DNA of 64,000 nt from an uncultured Lachnospiraceae bacterium. GTDB taxonomy: Bacteria > Bacillota > Clostridia > Lachnospirales > Lachnospiraceae. Shown here piece after piece: positions 1 to 8,971 of the stretch. Where the stretch lies: contig CAJTOK010000001.1 of assembly GCA_910577825.1 (NCBI GenBank), positions 62,001 through 126,000 of the forward strand, read 5' to 3'. Position 1 is the stretch's first letter; every line of letters starts with the position of its first letter. The position numbers were made by a program, and so were the translations under genes. The notes under the pieces are model-generated. The model had not been told where the DNA came from, did no database searches, and saw only the letters and a program-made list of their open reading frames with translations.

Positions 1-411
1 TTACAGAAACCATATAGCCGCAGCCATTTTGAAAATGCTATGTCACGTTGTGGCCCGCTGCTTAAAAAAGCAAAACCGCACTTTACATTTGCCTGCCGCA
101 AAAAGATAGTTACATTGCCATATGAGGATATTATATTTTTTGAAACAGGCAAGTCACACACCATTATCCTTCATTCCATATCAGGTAATTTTTCTTTCTC
201 TGGCGCACTCACGCAGATAGCGGATTTTTTCAGCAGGACAGACTGTTTTCTTCCAGTAGGGCGCAGTTTTTTAATTAACCTTGACTATGTGTCAAAGAAG
301 TCAGGAAGTGATATTATTATGTCTGATGGCTCTATTGTACAAGTTCCCTTACGTAAACGCGGAAAAATCCTGCCAATAGTAGAAAGCTGGATTATGAAAC
401 CGCCTTTATAG
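1..411 (+). CDS. LytTR-family response regulator, C-terminal part (5' end outside window)
   Basis: The frame is open from base 1 to the stop at 409-411, so this is the last 136 codons of a longer gene. The first residues (LQKPYSR) look like the end of a receiver domain, where a conserved Lys-Pro pair precedes the linker. The rest is a LytTR DNA-binding domain of about 100 residues, with the usual pattern of short beta strands (YEDIIFFETGKSHTIILHS) and a late RSFLINLDYV segment. Members bind direct repeats upstream of target genes after phosphorylation by a sensor kinase. The gene converges with the hybrid kinase at 423-2969, 11 bp away. An ATG at 40 is internal and is not needed as a start. 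The partner kinase and targets cannot be read from the window. Confidence 0.85.
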   Translation, partial: LQKPYSRSHFENAMSRCGPLLKKAKPHFTFACRKKIVTLPYEDIIFFETGKSHTIILHSISGNFSFSGALTQIADFFSRTDCFLPVGRSFLINLDYVSKKSGSDIIMSDGSIVQVPLRKRGKILPIVESWIMKPPL

Positions 412-422
412 CCAAGCGGCCC

Positions 423-2969
423 TTAAACGGGCTGCTGCTGTATGCTGTCTGCTATCTGTGGTATGCTGTCCACTATTTTCTGCCATTCCCTGCTGGCAGG
501 AGGATAAATTTCTTTAATCTTTTCTTTATCCTTTGCACTGCCAGCAAGTTCTAAATTGTAAAAGTAAATTCCAAGTACCTGGGCTCCAATCCCTTTTGCT
601 TCCCCTTTAAGCCTGTGGCATAAAATAACCAGCTTATTCCATAGCCTGCTGTCCTCTGTTCCTGATATTATATCATTGTAAATCTGTTCCAGTTCCTGCT
701 GCTGTTTTTTATACTGGCTGGCAAACAGATTTAACATCTTCTGGTAAAATACTGCATCCATATCTGTATAGCGCAGCCCCTCCTGTATATTAATTGTACT
801 GTCTTCTGGAAACATTTCTTCTTCTGGCAGACAGTGTAAAAGCATCTGTTCTAATTTGACTGGGACAACCGGCTTTGACAAATAGCCTGCAAACCCTTCT
901 GATAAATACATCTGCTCTGCTACTTTACCGGCATTTGCAGTTAATGCAATAATTTTTGTATCATGGTTTTTGCTGTCTTTTCCTTCTTTAATTTTATGGA
1001 AAGCGGTAATTCCATCCATGCCGGGCATCATATGGTCTAATAAAACAAGGTCATATTTCTGGCGTATGCAGGCTTCTACAGCTTTATTTCCATCTGTGGC
1101 TGTTTCTATTGTGGCTTTTGTCCGTTTCAGAAGGTGTTTTAATACCATAATATTATTGATGTTATCGTCTACTGCAAGAATAGTCTTTGTATGGAAATCA
1201 GGCCATTCCTCTTTTTCTGTATATTCTGCTTCTGCTTCATTTTCATGTTCCTTCTCCCATACAGCAGCCTCCTCTTCTGATACTTCTTCCCATGCCAGTG
1301 AAACATCAAACCTGCTTCCCTTTCCTTGTGTGCTTTCTACAGTGAGTTTCCCTCCCATTGCTTCAACTATTTTTTTAACAATGGCAAGCCCGAGCCCCAT
1401 TCCGTCCCTGTTTCCTGTATTGCTCCCACGCCCGAAGTTCTTAAATATATGTTCCAGCTCATCCTCCCGTATTCCTATGCCACTGTCGCTTACAGAAAAT
1501 ATAACCAGCCGGCCGGCCTGTCCTGCCTGTGTGTTTGCCTCGATTGAAATAAACCCCCTGTCAGTATACTTAATTGCATTAGATAAAAGGTTTGACAGTA
1601 CAATGACCAGATTTGAAGAATCACCATTTTGGAACATGTTTTCATCCATAAGGGTTTTTTCTGCATTTGATATAAATAAAAGCCCCTTTTGCTCTGCCTG
1701 TGGCCGAATAAGCCCTTCTACTTTCCTTAATACCCTGCTTATCTTATAAGGCTTTTTTACAATTTCCTGTTCCCCGCTTTCAAGCCTTGACGCATTTAAT
1801 ATTTCATCAACCAGCAATATCATATGTTCACCAGCCAGGGCTGCTTCTTTTGCATAATTCCTGATTTTTTCCTCACTGCTTTCCCTTATAACCATCTCAT
1901 TCATGCCAAGTATAGTATTTAACGGTGTACGCAGTTCGTGGCTTGCCCTCATAAGAAACTGTGTCTTTGCTTCATCTGCTTCCTTAAGCTTCTGCATGTC
2001 CAGAAGTGTCTGTGTCTGGTCAACAAACCATAGCATATGCCCGTTTTTTTCACCATGCTCAGTAATATCCTCTATACGCACCTCATATAATGTGCCGTCT
2101 TTATTAAACAGTCTGCCGCTCTCCATAACCTCCGTGATTTCCGGATAGCTGCTGATTTTACAGCCTTTATGGATACCTGGCAGCAGCCCGTCCATCCTGT
2201 AATTCGCAAAAATAATTGTACCATCATTGTCCAGGATAACCAGTCCTTCATTACAATGGTTAAATGCGTTATCAACTGCTGCATGGAGTGAACCAAAATA
2301 ACTGTACCTTACCATTGCCATCATCATGCAGAACATGCAGAATACCATAGCAACCACAATAGGGTTGTAGCTTCCAAACAGGCCAGCCCTCTTTAACGCC
2401 AGGTTTGCTGCCAGTACACCTATTCCTGCTGCTATATATAAAATCCTTTTCTTCTGCACAGGTGTGCTTTTTTTATATCTTACAGCGCATAAAACCAGAA
2501 TTGTAAATACAACAGAATCAAGTATAATGTAATGAAGATACCACAGTATGCCATGCCCTACCTTAATACGGTTATACATACCGTCTGTAAGAATCTCCAT
2601 AGATGTATAAAAGAAGTGGTGGCTTTCAGCAGTAAAAATACCTGTAATTATAACTGCATAACATACTGCATCCAGCACATATATAAATACTGGTATTGAA
2701 AACCTGGCAAACTCAGAAACAAACCACAGAAGTGATAAAAGAATGCCTGCCTGTCCAATATACTGTACACACAGGCCGGCAAGCGCTTCGCCTACAGTGT
2801 CTGAGTGCACCAGTTCCAGATGTATGCCCGCAACAAAAAATATTGAAAAAACATTATATAGAGTAAATGCTGTCTTAGCTTTGGAAGAGGGCTGCTTTAA
2901 TATAACTGCCAGTATAAAAAGCATAAGAAAAATGGCTATAACATCCACCGTTTCTAAAAATAATAGCAT
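423..2969 (-). CDS. Membrane hybrid histidine kinase (7TM sensor, PAS-like, HisKA, HATPase, REC, HPt)
   Basis: The 848-residue protein starts with about seven hydrophobic segments (residues 1-225), the layout of the HisK_7TM sensor class. A PAS-like region follows (about 235-325). A HisKA domain has its phospho-His near residue 344 (SHELRTP), and the ATPase domain has the N box (LSNLLSNAIKYT) and G boxes (DSGIGI, GMGLGLAIV). A receiver domain (about 615-735) has its phospho-Asp near residue 645 (LLDHMMPGMDG), and a C-terminal HPt domain has His near residue 785 (CHRLKGEAKGIGA). This is a complete internal phosphorelay, so an external response regulator should be the final acceptor. None lies next to it on the same strand. 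The start has a GGGGG ribosome site 11 bases upstream. The signal sensed is unknown. Confidence 0.92.
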   Translation of the reverse strand: MLLFLETVDVIAIFLMLFILAVILKQPSSKAKTAFTLYNVFSIFFVAGIHLELVHSDTVGEALAGLCVQYIGQAGILLSLLWFVSEFARFSIPVFIYVLDAVCYAVIITGIFTAESHHFFYTSMEILTDGMYNRIKVGHGILWYLHYIILDSVVFTILVLCAVRYKKSTPVQKKRILYIAAGIGVLAANLALKRAGLFGSYNPIVVAMVFCMFCMMMAMVRYSYFGSLHAAVDNAFNHCNEGLVILDNDGTIIFANYRMDGLLPGIHKGCKISSYPEITEVMESGRLFNKDGTLYEVRIEDITEHGEKNGHMLWFVDQTQTLLDMQKLKEADEAKTQFLMRASHELRTPLNTILGMNEMVIRESSEEKIRNYAKEAALAGEHMILLVDEILNASRLESGEQEIVKKPYKISRVLRKVEGLIRPQAEQKGLLFISNAEKTLMDENMFQNGDSSNLVIVLSNLLSNAIKYTDRGFISIEANTQAGQAGRLVIFSVSDSGIGIREDELEHIFKNFGRGSNTGNRDGMGLGLAIVKKIVEAMGGKLTVESTQGKGSRFDVSLAWEEVSEEEAAVWEKEHENEAEAEYTEKEEWPDFHTKTILAVDDNINNIMVLKHLLKRTKATIETATDGNKAVEACIRQKYDLVLLDHMMPGMDGITAFHKIKEGKDSKNHDTKIIALTANAGKVAEQMYLSEGFAGYLSKPVVPVKLEQMLLHCLPEEEMFPEDSTINIQEGLRYTDMDAVFYQKMLNLFASQYKKQQQELEQIYNDIISGTEDSRLWNKLVILCHRLKGEAKGIGAQVLGIYFYNLELAGSAKDKEKIKEIYPPASREWQKIVDSIPQIADSIQQQPV

Positions 2970-2993
2970 CTTTAATTAATCCCCCTGCTAAAT

Positions 2994-3024
2994 ATCCCCT
3001 GCCGGCATATCTGCGGCAGGGGAT
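2994..3024 (-). terminator. GC-rich hairpin after the protease C-terminal fragment
   Basis: ATCCCCTGCCG (2994-3004) is perfectly complementary to CGGCAGGGGAT (3014-3024), with a 9-base loop. The hairpin lies between the protease stop codon at 3053 and the kinase start at 2969. The flanks are AT-rich but have no long U-run on the minus strand, so termination may be partial. It is probably the original terminator or attenuator of the uninterrupted protease gene. Confidence 0.6.
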
Positions 3025-3052
3025 TTAATTTATTAAGCTGTCTGCGGATGTA

Positions 3053-3203
3053 CTAAAATGGCAGGCTGTCCCTAAGGCATAACGCACCCCAGCCAGCCTG
3101 TGTGTCCACCCCTGTCTGTCCTGGAAGCCACTTTGCCCCTTTTATTAAATATGCCTTTAACTTATCCCCGTAAAGGTATGGGTCATTTCCACGCACTATC
3201 CCC
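3053..3203 (-). pseudogene. Detached C-terminal 49 codons of the S8 Csp-type protease
   Basis: From the GGG codon at 3202-3200 to the stop at 3053 the frame encodes GIVRGNDPYLYGDKLKAYLI and a tail ending GWGALCLRDSLPF. This is the terminal helix and strand region expected directly after the catalytic-serine helix of Csp-like subtilases. The protease at 48561-50240 stops matching the family exactly where this starts: its last native residues are ALMMEWG and this piece continues G-IVRGND. Strand and reading frame agree across the shared CCCC core, so the two pieces are halves of one gene split by the 45-kb insertion. Codons upstream (to an ATG at 3301) are element DNA and give unrelated residues. 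As it stands the fragment has no plausible start of its own. Confidence 0.88.
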
Positions 3204-3226
3204 TGTGGTGTCAAGTATATGTTACA
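3181..3226. other. attL: left junction of the integrated element
   Basis: Protease-coding DNA runs up to the CCCC core at 3200-3203. Element DNA starts at 3204 with the arm TGTGGTGTCAAGTATATGTT plus ACA (to 3226). The reverse complement of this 23-base arm matches the element's right-end arm (48592-48614) at 15 of 23 positions. The matches are grouped as TGTAAC at the far end and ACACCA next to the core. The short identical core and the large symmetric arms on the element side are typical of large serine recombinase attachment sites. Crossover would be within CC/GG. Confidence 0.87.
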
Positions 3227-3641
3227 AGATTTGTAAATATTTCTGTAACTGTGGAGATTCATCTGCATGTTCCCGCACATAACATCTTTTAAATGCTGCA
3301 AATAGTGTATGTCCTCATCCCTGTATTCTGCAAGGTAAATGTTTATGTAATTAATGCCGCAATCCTTTTATGTATTCCATCCTCTTGTTTTTCACTGATA
3401 ACCACCCTGCTGCCTGTTAATTGGAAGGCCAGATATTGTTCTGGTTCATGCTTACAGCAATCTATAATCCCTGCATCATATTTACAACTTTTTTTAATAC
3501 TGTTACAATGCCCGAATGACCAAAAAAGATTTTCCCAGTCAAAAAAAGAGGAAGAATAAGCAGGAATAAATAAGCCTGTCTATGTTAATATAACATAGAC
3601 AGTGGAAGCAGGCAAGAAGTTTTTTATTGCCTTTATTGTAA
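3227..3641. other. Element left end without a recognised gene
   Basis: Between the attL arm and the recombinase stop codons there is no convincing gene. A minus-strand open frame of about 75 codons (roughly 3355-3585) has coding-like composition but no ATG or GTG start with a ribosome site, and it ends at TAA. The plus-strand frame over the same bases has low-complexity hydrophobic content and no ribosome site. The only clear structure is the perfect inverted repeat at 3576-3602. Confidence 0.5.
3576..3602 (-). terminator. Perfect 12-bp inverted repeat downstream of the recombinase pair
   Basis: CTGTCTATGTTA and TAACATAGACAG flank a 3-base loop. The repeat sits 40 bases past the stop of the second recombinase, so it is best read as a terminator of that operon. 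It lacks a following U-run on the minus strand. A recombinase accessory site is the alternative. Confidence 0.45.
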
Positions 3642-5306
3642 CTATTCCCCGTTTGTAAATTTATAATAAATTTCAATAATGCCATCTGGAAATAAAAGTA
3701 TCTTGCCAATTAATGCCTCTGCCAGATAAATATCCAGTTTCTGGCAGCTGCCTTCTTTTAAAAACTGGTTTAAAAACTGTTTTTTTTCTTCTGCCTGTAA
3801 TTTACAGTCCTGGATTTTTTTCCTTAATTCTGCCTTTCTTTTTTCTGAAAATCCTGCCTGTTCTTTTCTATACTGCCTGGATTTAAGGTATTCTTCTTTT
3901 GTGGCTTTCCCCTCTTTGTACTGCATAAATTCCAAAGCGCATTCTTCTTTAAGTGCTTCACAGGTTTTAATAAGTTTTTTCTCTTCTGCCATGTATGTGG
4001 TTATTTTCTGGCTGCACAGGGAATTATTCGCCTGTATACAGTCTTTTGCTTTTATTTTCTGGGATTTTAACACTTGTCTTAATTGTTCCATAACATAAAT
4101 GTCCAGATGTTCTTCCCTTATATAGTTTTTTCTGCATTTTCTTCCATCAATCATATAAGCGTTCCTGCAATAATAGGAAAAATGCCTTTCATCTTTTCCC
4201 TTGCACCCATAAAAAACAGGGTGCATGCGTTTTCCACATACACCACAGTATAAAATATTGCGGTAAATATTGTCTGTTTCTTTATCTGTGTATTGTTCTA
4301 GCGTGCATTTTACAGTTTTTTTTAACATCTGCTGTACTTTTTCAAAAAGCCCGCTGCTTATAATTGCTTTATGTGTCCCTTTTGCAGTAATCCATTCATC
4401 TTTACTGGCTGGCATGGCTTTCTTCTGCCCTTTGTATAACCCTGCACTTTTTTTACATTGTACAAGATTTCCTGTATATACAGGATTGCTTAATAACCCT
4501 CTTATTACATTCTGTCCCCACTGGTGCAAGGTTTCACCGCTTTCACAGTATACATGGTGGTATTTTTTATAATCGCTAATCCTGTGGATTTTATTTGTAT
4601 ACAGGTAAGAAATAATATTATTACAGGAACAGCCGCCTGCATATTTTTCAAATACCAGCTTTACAATGCCTGCACATTTATTATCTACAACTAATTTCCG
4701 TATACCATTTATATTGGCAACATTATAGCCATAAGGTGCAAAGCTTCCAATATAAGAACCTGCTTCTGCTGCCATTTTCTTTGCAAGTGCTGCCCTTTTT
4801 GATATATCTTTTGCATACATGTCATTAACAAGGTTTTTAATATCCATAATAAACTGGGTTTCTGCTGCATCTCCGGACATTGAATCAAAGCCGTCGGTAA
4901 CTGCAATAAAACGGCAGCCAAGGAATGGCAGGATTTTCTCAATATAATTGCCAGTTTCAATATAATCCCTGCCAAAACGTGATAAATCTTTTACAATGAT
5001 ACAGTTGATTTTATGTTCTTTTACATCTTCCATCAGGCGCATAAATCCTTTTCTTTCAAAAGATGTGCCTGTAATCCCTCTGTCTGTATAAATATCATAT
5101 ATTTGTAAATCCATCTTACGTTCTGTGCTGCTGTTATTTTCCATTACAAACTGCCTGGCAATTTCTATCTGGTTCTCTATGGTTTCTGTTTTGTCTTCTT
5201 TATGGTCAACTGAAACCCTGCTGTATATGCCGGCAGAAAATACAGGAAGGCTGTCTTTATTGCAGCCTGTTTCTGCTTTCTGGTATCTTTTCTTTGTCCT
5301 TGCCAT
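3642..5306 (-). CDS. Large serine recombinase (second of a tandem pair)
   Basis: 554 residues. The N-terminal resolvase domain has the catalytic serine at about residue 32 (YSRVSVD) and the conserved block SRFGRDYIETGNYIEK. A recombinase domain follows (about 190-330), with NPVYTGN in its C-terminal part. A zinc ribbon has CGVCGKRMHP and later Cys pairs, and a Lys/Glu-rich coiled coil covers about 420-520. The length is within the usual 450-700 for the family. These enzymes join attP and attB through a 2-bp staggered cut at matching dinucleotides. The start overlaps the 3' end of the other recombinase by 50 bp, with a GGGGGG ribosome site, implying coupled translation. With its partner it is the obvious integrase for the island that ends 440 bp downstream. 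Which of the pair does what is not visible. Confidence 0.93.
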   Translation of the reverse strand: MARTKKRYQKAETGCNKDSLPVFSAGIYSRVSVDHKEDKTETIENQIEIARQFVMENNSSTERKMDLQIYDIYTDRGITGTSFERKGFMRLMEDVKEHKINCIIVKDLSRFGRDYIETGNYIEKILPFLGCRFIAVTDGFDSMSGDAAETQFIMDIKNLVNDMYAKDISKRAALAKKMAAEAGSYIGSFAPYGYNVANINGIRKLVVDNKCAGIVKLVFEKYAGGCSCNNIISYLYTNKIHRISDYKKYHHVYCESGETLHQWGQNVIRGLLSNPVYTGNLVQCKKSAGLYKGQKKAMPASKDEWITAKGTHKAIISSGLFEKVQQMLKKTVKCTLEQYTDKETDNIYRNILYCGVCGKRMHPVFYGCKGKDERHFSYYCRNAYMIDGRKCRKNYIREEHLDIYVMEQLRQVLKSQKIKAKDCIQANNSLCSQKITTYMAEEKKLIKTCEALKEECALEFMQYKEGKATKEEYLKSRQYRKEQAGFSEKRKAELRKKIQDCKLQAEEKKQFLNQFLKEGSCQKLDIYLAEALIGKILLFPDGIIEIYYKFTNGE

Positions 5307-6927
5307 CTATACCACCCCCCTGTCCTTGATTTGCAAAGCGGAACAATATATCAACCTTTTTTCCTTCATGCACGTATATCTTTTTTACCATAGTAACAAG
5401 CAGTTCTCTTGTAAGTTCTGCAATTTCCGCAGCTTCCCTGAACTTTTCCAGCCTGGCTTTTGCAAGTATATAATTATGTAATATGTTTTCCGCAAATCTT
5501 TTCTGGTTTTTAATGGCATTTTCCAGTTCTGCGCATTTATTTTCATATATACGCTTAAATTCTTCAAATTCCTCACTGTCAGCCAGCCCGTTCTCCAGGT
5601 CAGAAATAAGCCCGTTTTTTAAACTGTAATACCTGTTATATTCCCTTGTGAGTATACCAGCCTGTGTATTATATCCTGCTGCTTCTTTGTAATCTATATC
5701 CACCCGTTTTGCAAAGTCCAGTACATCAGGATAATATGCCATTAAGTCCATAAAAAAAACAATTTCTTTCAAAATAATGTCCTTTAATGTTTCCTCTGGT
5801 ATACTGTGCCTGGTACAGCCTTTTGACTGGTTTTTGGTCTGGCATATGTAAAAAACTTTCTGCCTGCCCTTATATTTATTTACCCTTTTAACCATTGGTG
5901 TGCCGCAGTCTGCACAAAACAACGCCCCGCAGAAAAAGTTTGCTGTATCTGTACCAGCAGACTGCCTTCCGTCATACATTAAAAGTTCCTGCACAATATT
6001 AAAATCAATTTCAGAAATAATTGCTTCATGCGTATTTTTTACACAGACCCATTCATGTTCTGGTTTTACAATGCGTTTTTTTATTTTATAACTGGTTTTT
6101 TCACGTTTCCCCTGCACCATATCACCTGTATAAACCCTGTCTGACAGTATACGTTTTACTGATACAGCAGACCATTTGCCCGTTTTTGCAGTTTTAAACC
6201 CTGACTGGTATTTAAGCCCTGCCAGCTTTTTATATTCTGCTGGTGGAAGAATGCCAGATGAATCCAGCCTGTTTGCAACTGCTAGAAGGCTCATGCCTTC
6301 CATCTTCCACTTAAAAATCCTTTTCACAATGCCAGCCGCATATTTATCAGCCACCAGATGGTTTTTATTATCCGGGTCTTTTATATACCCATATGGTGCA
6401 AATGCGGAAATACACTTTCCTTCAAGGCGTCTTGCCTGCTGGCATGAACGCACTTTTATGCTGGTATCCCGGCAGTAGCTGTCATTTATAAAGTTTTTTA
6501 CTGGCAGGACAAGAGAAGAATCTGCCCTGTCTGCATACAGGCTGTCGTAATTATCCGTAACTGCAATAAAGCGCACATTAAAAGCCGGGAAGGTTTTTTG
6601 TATAAACCGCCCAGCTTCAATATAATCCCGTCCAAACCTCGAAAGGTCTTTTACAATTACACAGTCTGCTTTCCTGGCATATATATCTGACAGCATATTC
6701 TGTAACCCTGGCCTGTCACCAAAAGATGCGCCGGAATACCCGTCATCAGTATAAATCCCATATATTTCCATGTCATTATGTTTCTTTACATATGCTTCCA
6801 GTAAATCCTTCTGGCTTACAATGCTGTTGCTTTCCTTTTTAATGCTGCCATCAGTATCTGTATCATCTTTCGATAACCTGAGATAAAGGGCAGCTTTATA
6901 AATATGTTCCATATTCATATGTCCCAT
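5257..6927 (-). CDS. Large serine recombinase (first of a tandem pair)
   Basis: 556 residues from the ATG at 6927, chosen because AGGAG lies 8 bases upstream; a GTG three codons earlier overlaps that site. The catalytic serine is about residue 19 (YLRLSKDD). SRFGRDYIEAGRFIQKTFPAF follows as two conserved blocks, then a recombinase domain with DRVYTGDMVQGK, a zinc ribbon (CADCGTPM ... ICQTKNQSKGC) and a coiled coil. It is a diverged paralogue of the downstream recombinase, not a recent copy. Paired large serine recombinases in one operon recall the ccrA/ccrB pair of staphylococcal cassettes, where both proteins act on the same att sites. By analogy I infer both are used for this island. Confidence 0.93.
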   Translation of the reverse strand: MGHMNMEHIYKAALYLRLSKDDTDTDGSIKKESNSIVSQKDLLEAYVKKHNDMEIYGIYTDDGYSGASFGDRPGLQNMLSDIYARKADCVIVKDLSRFGRDYIEAGRFIQKTFPAFNVRFIAVTDNYDSLYADRADSSLVLPVKNFINDSYCRDTSIKVRSCQQARRLEGKCISAFAPYGYIKDPDNKNHLVADKYAAGIVKRIFKWKMEGMSLLAVANRLDSSGILPPAEYKKLAGLKYQSGFKTAKTGKWSAVSVKRILSDRVYTGDMVQGKREKTSYKIKKRIVKPEHEWVCVKNTHEAIISEIDFNIVQELLMYDGRQSAGTDTANFFCGALFCADCGTPMVKRVNKYKGRQKVFYICQTKNQSKGCTRHSIPEETLKDIILKEIVFFMDLMAYYPDVLDFAKRVDIDYKEAAGYNTQAGILTREYNRYYSLKNGLISDLENGLADSEEFEEFKRIYENKCAELENAIKNQKRFAENILHNYILAKARLEKFREAAEIAELTRELLVTMVKKIYVHEGKKVDILFRFANQGQGGGIDGKDKEKIPESRNRLQ

Positions 6928-6963
6928 ATGCTTCACTCCTGCTTATATGGTCTTTTTATATAT

Positions 6964-7179
6964 TTAATAATTAATCTCTGCCATTTTCTCTATATAATGT
7001 ATAAATGCTTCTGTTGCACTATAACCCCCGTCAGAAAAATAGTTCCTTACTATATATCCGCCATTTATATGTGAATCCATATTGCCGCCTGTATCCTCTG
7101 CAAACTTACATGTTTTATTTTCTATAGTATCAAATTTATCTATACTGGTTTTACCAATATCCCATAACTCTGCCTGCAC
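6964..7179 (-). CDS. Small protein upstream of the recombinases, function unknown
   Basis: About 71 residues if translation starts at the GTG at 7179, which has GGAGGTGG 5-7 bases upstream. The ATG at 7194 lies before that ribosome site and is less likely. The protein has no Cys/His metal pattern or membrane segment. It ends with YIVRNYFSDGGYSATEAFIH and a short helix EKMAEINY. I do not recognise a characterised family. It lies 36 bp upstream of the first recombinase on the same strand, so it is probably in the same transcript. A small gene in this position could encode a recombination directionality factor or a regulator of the recombinases. That is inference from context only. Confidence 0.5.
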   Translation of the reverse strand: MQAELWDIGKTSIDKFDTIENKTCKFAEDTGGNMDSHINGGYIVRNYFSDGGYSATEAFIHYIEKMAEINY

Positions 7180-7267
7180 CAGAACCACCTCCATTTATAA
7201 AAATTATATTCCAGGCATTAGCTGTCCTATGACATATAAATTTTACAGAAGGTGGTATTGCTGTAAT

Positions 7268-8845
7268 TTACGCATAATAAAACAATTTGTCCTGTCCTAA
7301 ACCATACCTGAAATCCATAAAGTCAGCATAGCCGCCTGTTTCTTTTAATGAATAATAAAAGAGCCCGAAACGGCAGCCGGTAAAATGGTCTAATTTAAAG
7401 ACAAGTTTATGCCTGATGCCTATTGGAACCCACTTCCCTTCCTGCTCATAGAAAAATTCTGCGGTATCTGTATTATATGTATAATTAACCTGGCATTTTA
7501 AACGGATTACCGGCCCGCCAGCCACTACCCTTTCATATTCTTTTTCTTCCTGCAATGCCCCATATGCACTGTCTAAACTATTATCCTGTGGTTCTTTTCC
7601 TGACATTACGATTTCATAAGTCCCGTTCCTGTATGCCAGTGCCACCGCCCCATAACAGCCAATGAGTGCTGTAATCCCGGCATAATCACCGTCTTTCATA
7701 TGCGAACCATCTATAATGGCTGTTACAAAACTTTCCGGTTCTGTTGTCCTTTGTGTAAGTGTATTATAAGCCTCGTCCAGTGTGCTGCATATTTTCCCTG
7801 AATAAAGCCGCAATGCCCCTTTTCTCTCACTTACTGACCATAAATTATTATGCGGGGTATGGTTCCATTGCCATGCTTTTTTCAGATGTACTTTTCCATC
7901 TTTATCTGCTGTATAATTAAAATCATCTGAAGTATAAAGCGGCTCATATATATAGCCCGGCCTTGTATCCACAGTTTTTACCAGGACAGGTATTTTCCCG
8001 TCCGTTCCGAATACTGGCTGCTTATTATGCCATTGCATGGGAACAAGTACGGGAATCCTTCCTGACGCCCCTCTGTCCTGGAACATTATTCCATACCATT
8101 TTCCATCCGGGGTATCTACAATCCCTCCCTGTGCCACGCCGGAATGGCGGTAGCCCATATCATCACATATTACATCACCTCCAGTAAACTCTCCCTCTAA
8201 AGAATCTGAAGAAAAACATGCCTCTGTCCTGAACCATTCATTTTTAAGGCTGTGTACCAGAAAAACATAATACCTTCCATTAATTTTATAAAAATGTGCC
8301 CCTTCATACCCCAGCCTGTTATTATCTTTATCTTCCACAAGCAGGCGGTGCAGCCCGCCCTCTTTTGGCCCTTTTAAATCTGGTGTAAGTTCTGCCAGGT
8401 ATATATTTGTATTGCCATATATAATATATGCCCTGCCATCATCATCAAAAAATAAAGAACCATCATGGTAAAACCCCTTGACTTCCTGTTTTCTCCACGG
8501 GCCTTCAATATTATCTGCCTGGTATAAATATGTCTTATGTGTATCGTTTGCTGCAAAGCACACATAGAAAGTACCTTTATAATACCTTAATGAAGCTGCC
8601 CACATTCCTTGTCCATATATATTAGAACCACCTTCCAGCAGCTGTCCCGGGGTATTATCTAAAGTTTCAAATACATAACTGGCAATTTCCCAGTCTGCCA
8701 GGTTGTATGACCTTAAAATAACCCCGCCAGGCATAAAATACATTGTTGTGCTAACCATATAATAAGTATCATCCACCCTTATTACATCTGCATCAGGATA
8801 ATCCTGTTTTAAAACAGGATTGTGGGCTGTTACTATATTTTCCAT
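7268..8845 (-). CDS. GH43-family beta-xylosidase/arabinofuranosidase with C-terminal beta-sandwich, cytoplasmic
   Basis: 525 residues from the ATG at 8845, which has GGGAGGAT 7 bases upstream; an in-frame ATG 30 codons earlier lacks a site. There is no signal peptide. The five-bladed propeller carries the GH43 triad: Asp in NPVLKQDYPDADV, the pKa-modulating Asp in YHDGSLFFDDDG, and the acid Glu in GYEGAHFYKING. The last 200 residues form the jelly-roll domain (ending MDFRYGLGQ) found in many xylosidases of this family, which helps shape the active site. It would remove xylose or arabinose from imported xylo-oligosaccharides. It lies after the two GH10 genes and a terminator, and is the last cargo gene before the recombinases. 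The exact subfamily and substrate cannot be fixed by eye. Confidence 0.88.
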   Translation of the reverse strand: MENIVTAHNPVLKQDYPDADVIRVDDTYYMVSTTMYFMPGGVILRSYNLADWEIASYVFETLDNTPGQLLEGGSNIYGQGMWAASLRYYKGTFYVCFAANDTHKTYLYQADNIEGPWRKQEVKGFYHDGSLFFDDDGRAYIIYGNTNIYLAELTPDLKGPKEGGLHRLLVEDKDNNRLGYEGAHFYKINGRYYVFLVHSLKNEWFRTEACFSSDSLEGEFTGGDVICDDMGYRHSGVAQGGIVDTPDGKWYGIMFQDRGASGRIPVLVPMQWHNKQPVFGTDGKIPVLVKTVDTRPGYIYEPLYTSDDFNYTADKDGKVHLKKAWQWNHTPHNNLWSVSERKGALRLYSGKICSTLDEAYNTLTQRTTEPESFVTAIIDGSHMKDGDYAGITALIGCYGAVALAYRNGTYEIVMSGKEPQDNSLDSAYGALQEEKEYERVVAGGPVIRLKCQVNYTYNTDTAEFFYEQEGKWVPIGIRHKLVFKLDHFTGCRFGLFYYSLKETGGYADFMDFRYGLGQDKLFYYA

Positions 8846-8892
8846 ATTTCTATCCTCCCGGTTATTTATATTGTATTTATAAATTAAGACAA

Positions 8893-8923
8893 AAGACCGG
8901 GAAACATTACCGTCCCGGCCTTT
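8893..8923 (-). terminator. Terminator after the first GH10 gene
   Basis: GACCGGGA (8895-8902) pairs with TCCCGGCC (8913-8920), with one G-U pair and a 10-base loop. On the minus strand the hairpin is followed by TTTTGTC. It lies between the GH10 stop codon (8972) and the GH43 start (8845), so GH43 expression would depend on read-through or its own weak promoter. Confidence 0.65.
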
Positions 8924-8971
8924 GCCTTTTATCAAGGGCTTTTAAAAACCATTAATGCAGTATTATACTTT

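Noticed and set aside
970..1749. 259-codon plus-strand frame opposite the hybrid kinase
   Set aside because: Mirror of a well-defined kinase/receiver coding region; no ribosome site and no recognisable domain.
3200..3226. tRNA gene as integration target
   Set aside because: The flanks are protease-coding sequence; no tRNA-like cloverleaf is present at either end.
3203..3301. N-terminal part of the 82-codon frame that includes the protease C terminus
   Set aside because: Residues before GIVRGND are encoded by the island end and match nothing in the protease; the ATG at 3301 is not a real start.
3293..3559. Plus-strand open frame of 88 codons at the island left end
   Set aside because: No ribosome site, hydrophobic low-complexity content and no family resemblance; probably chance.
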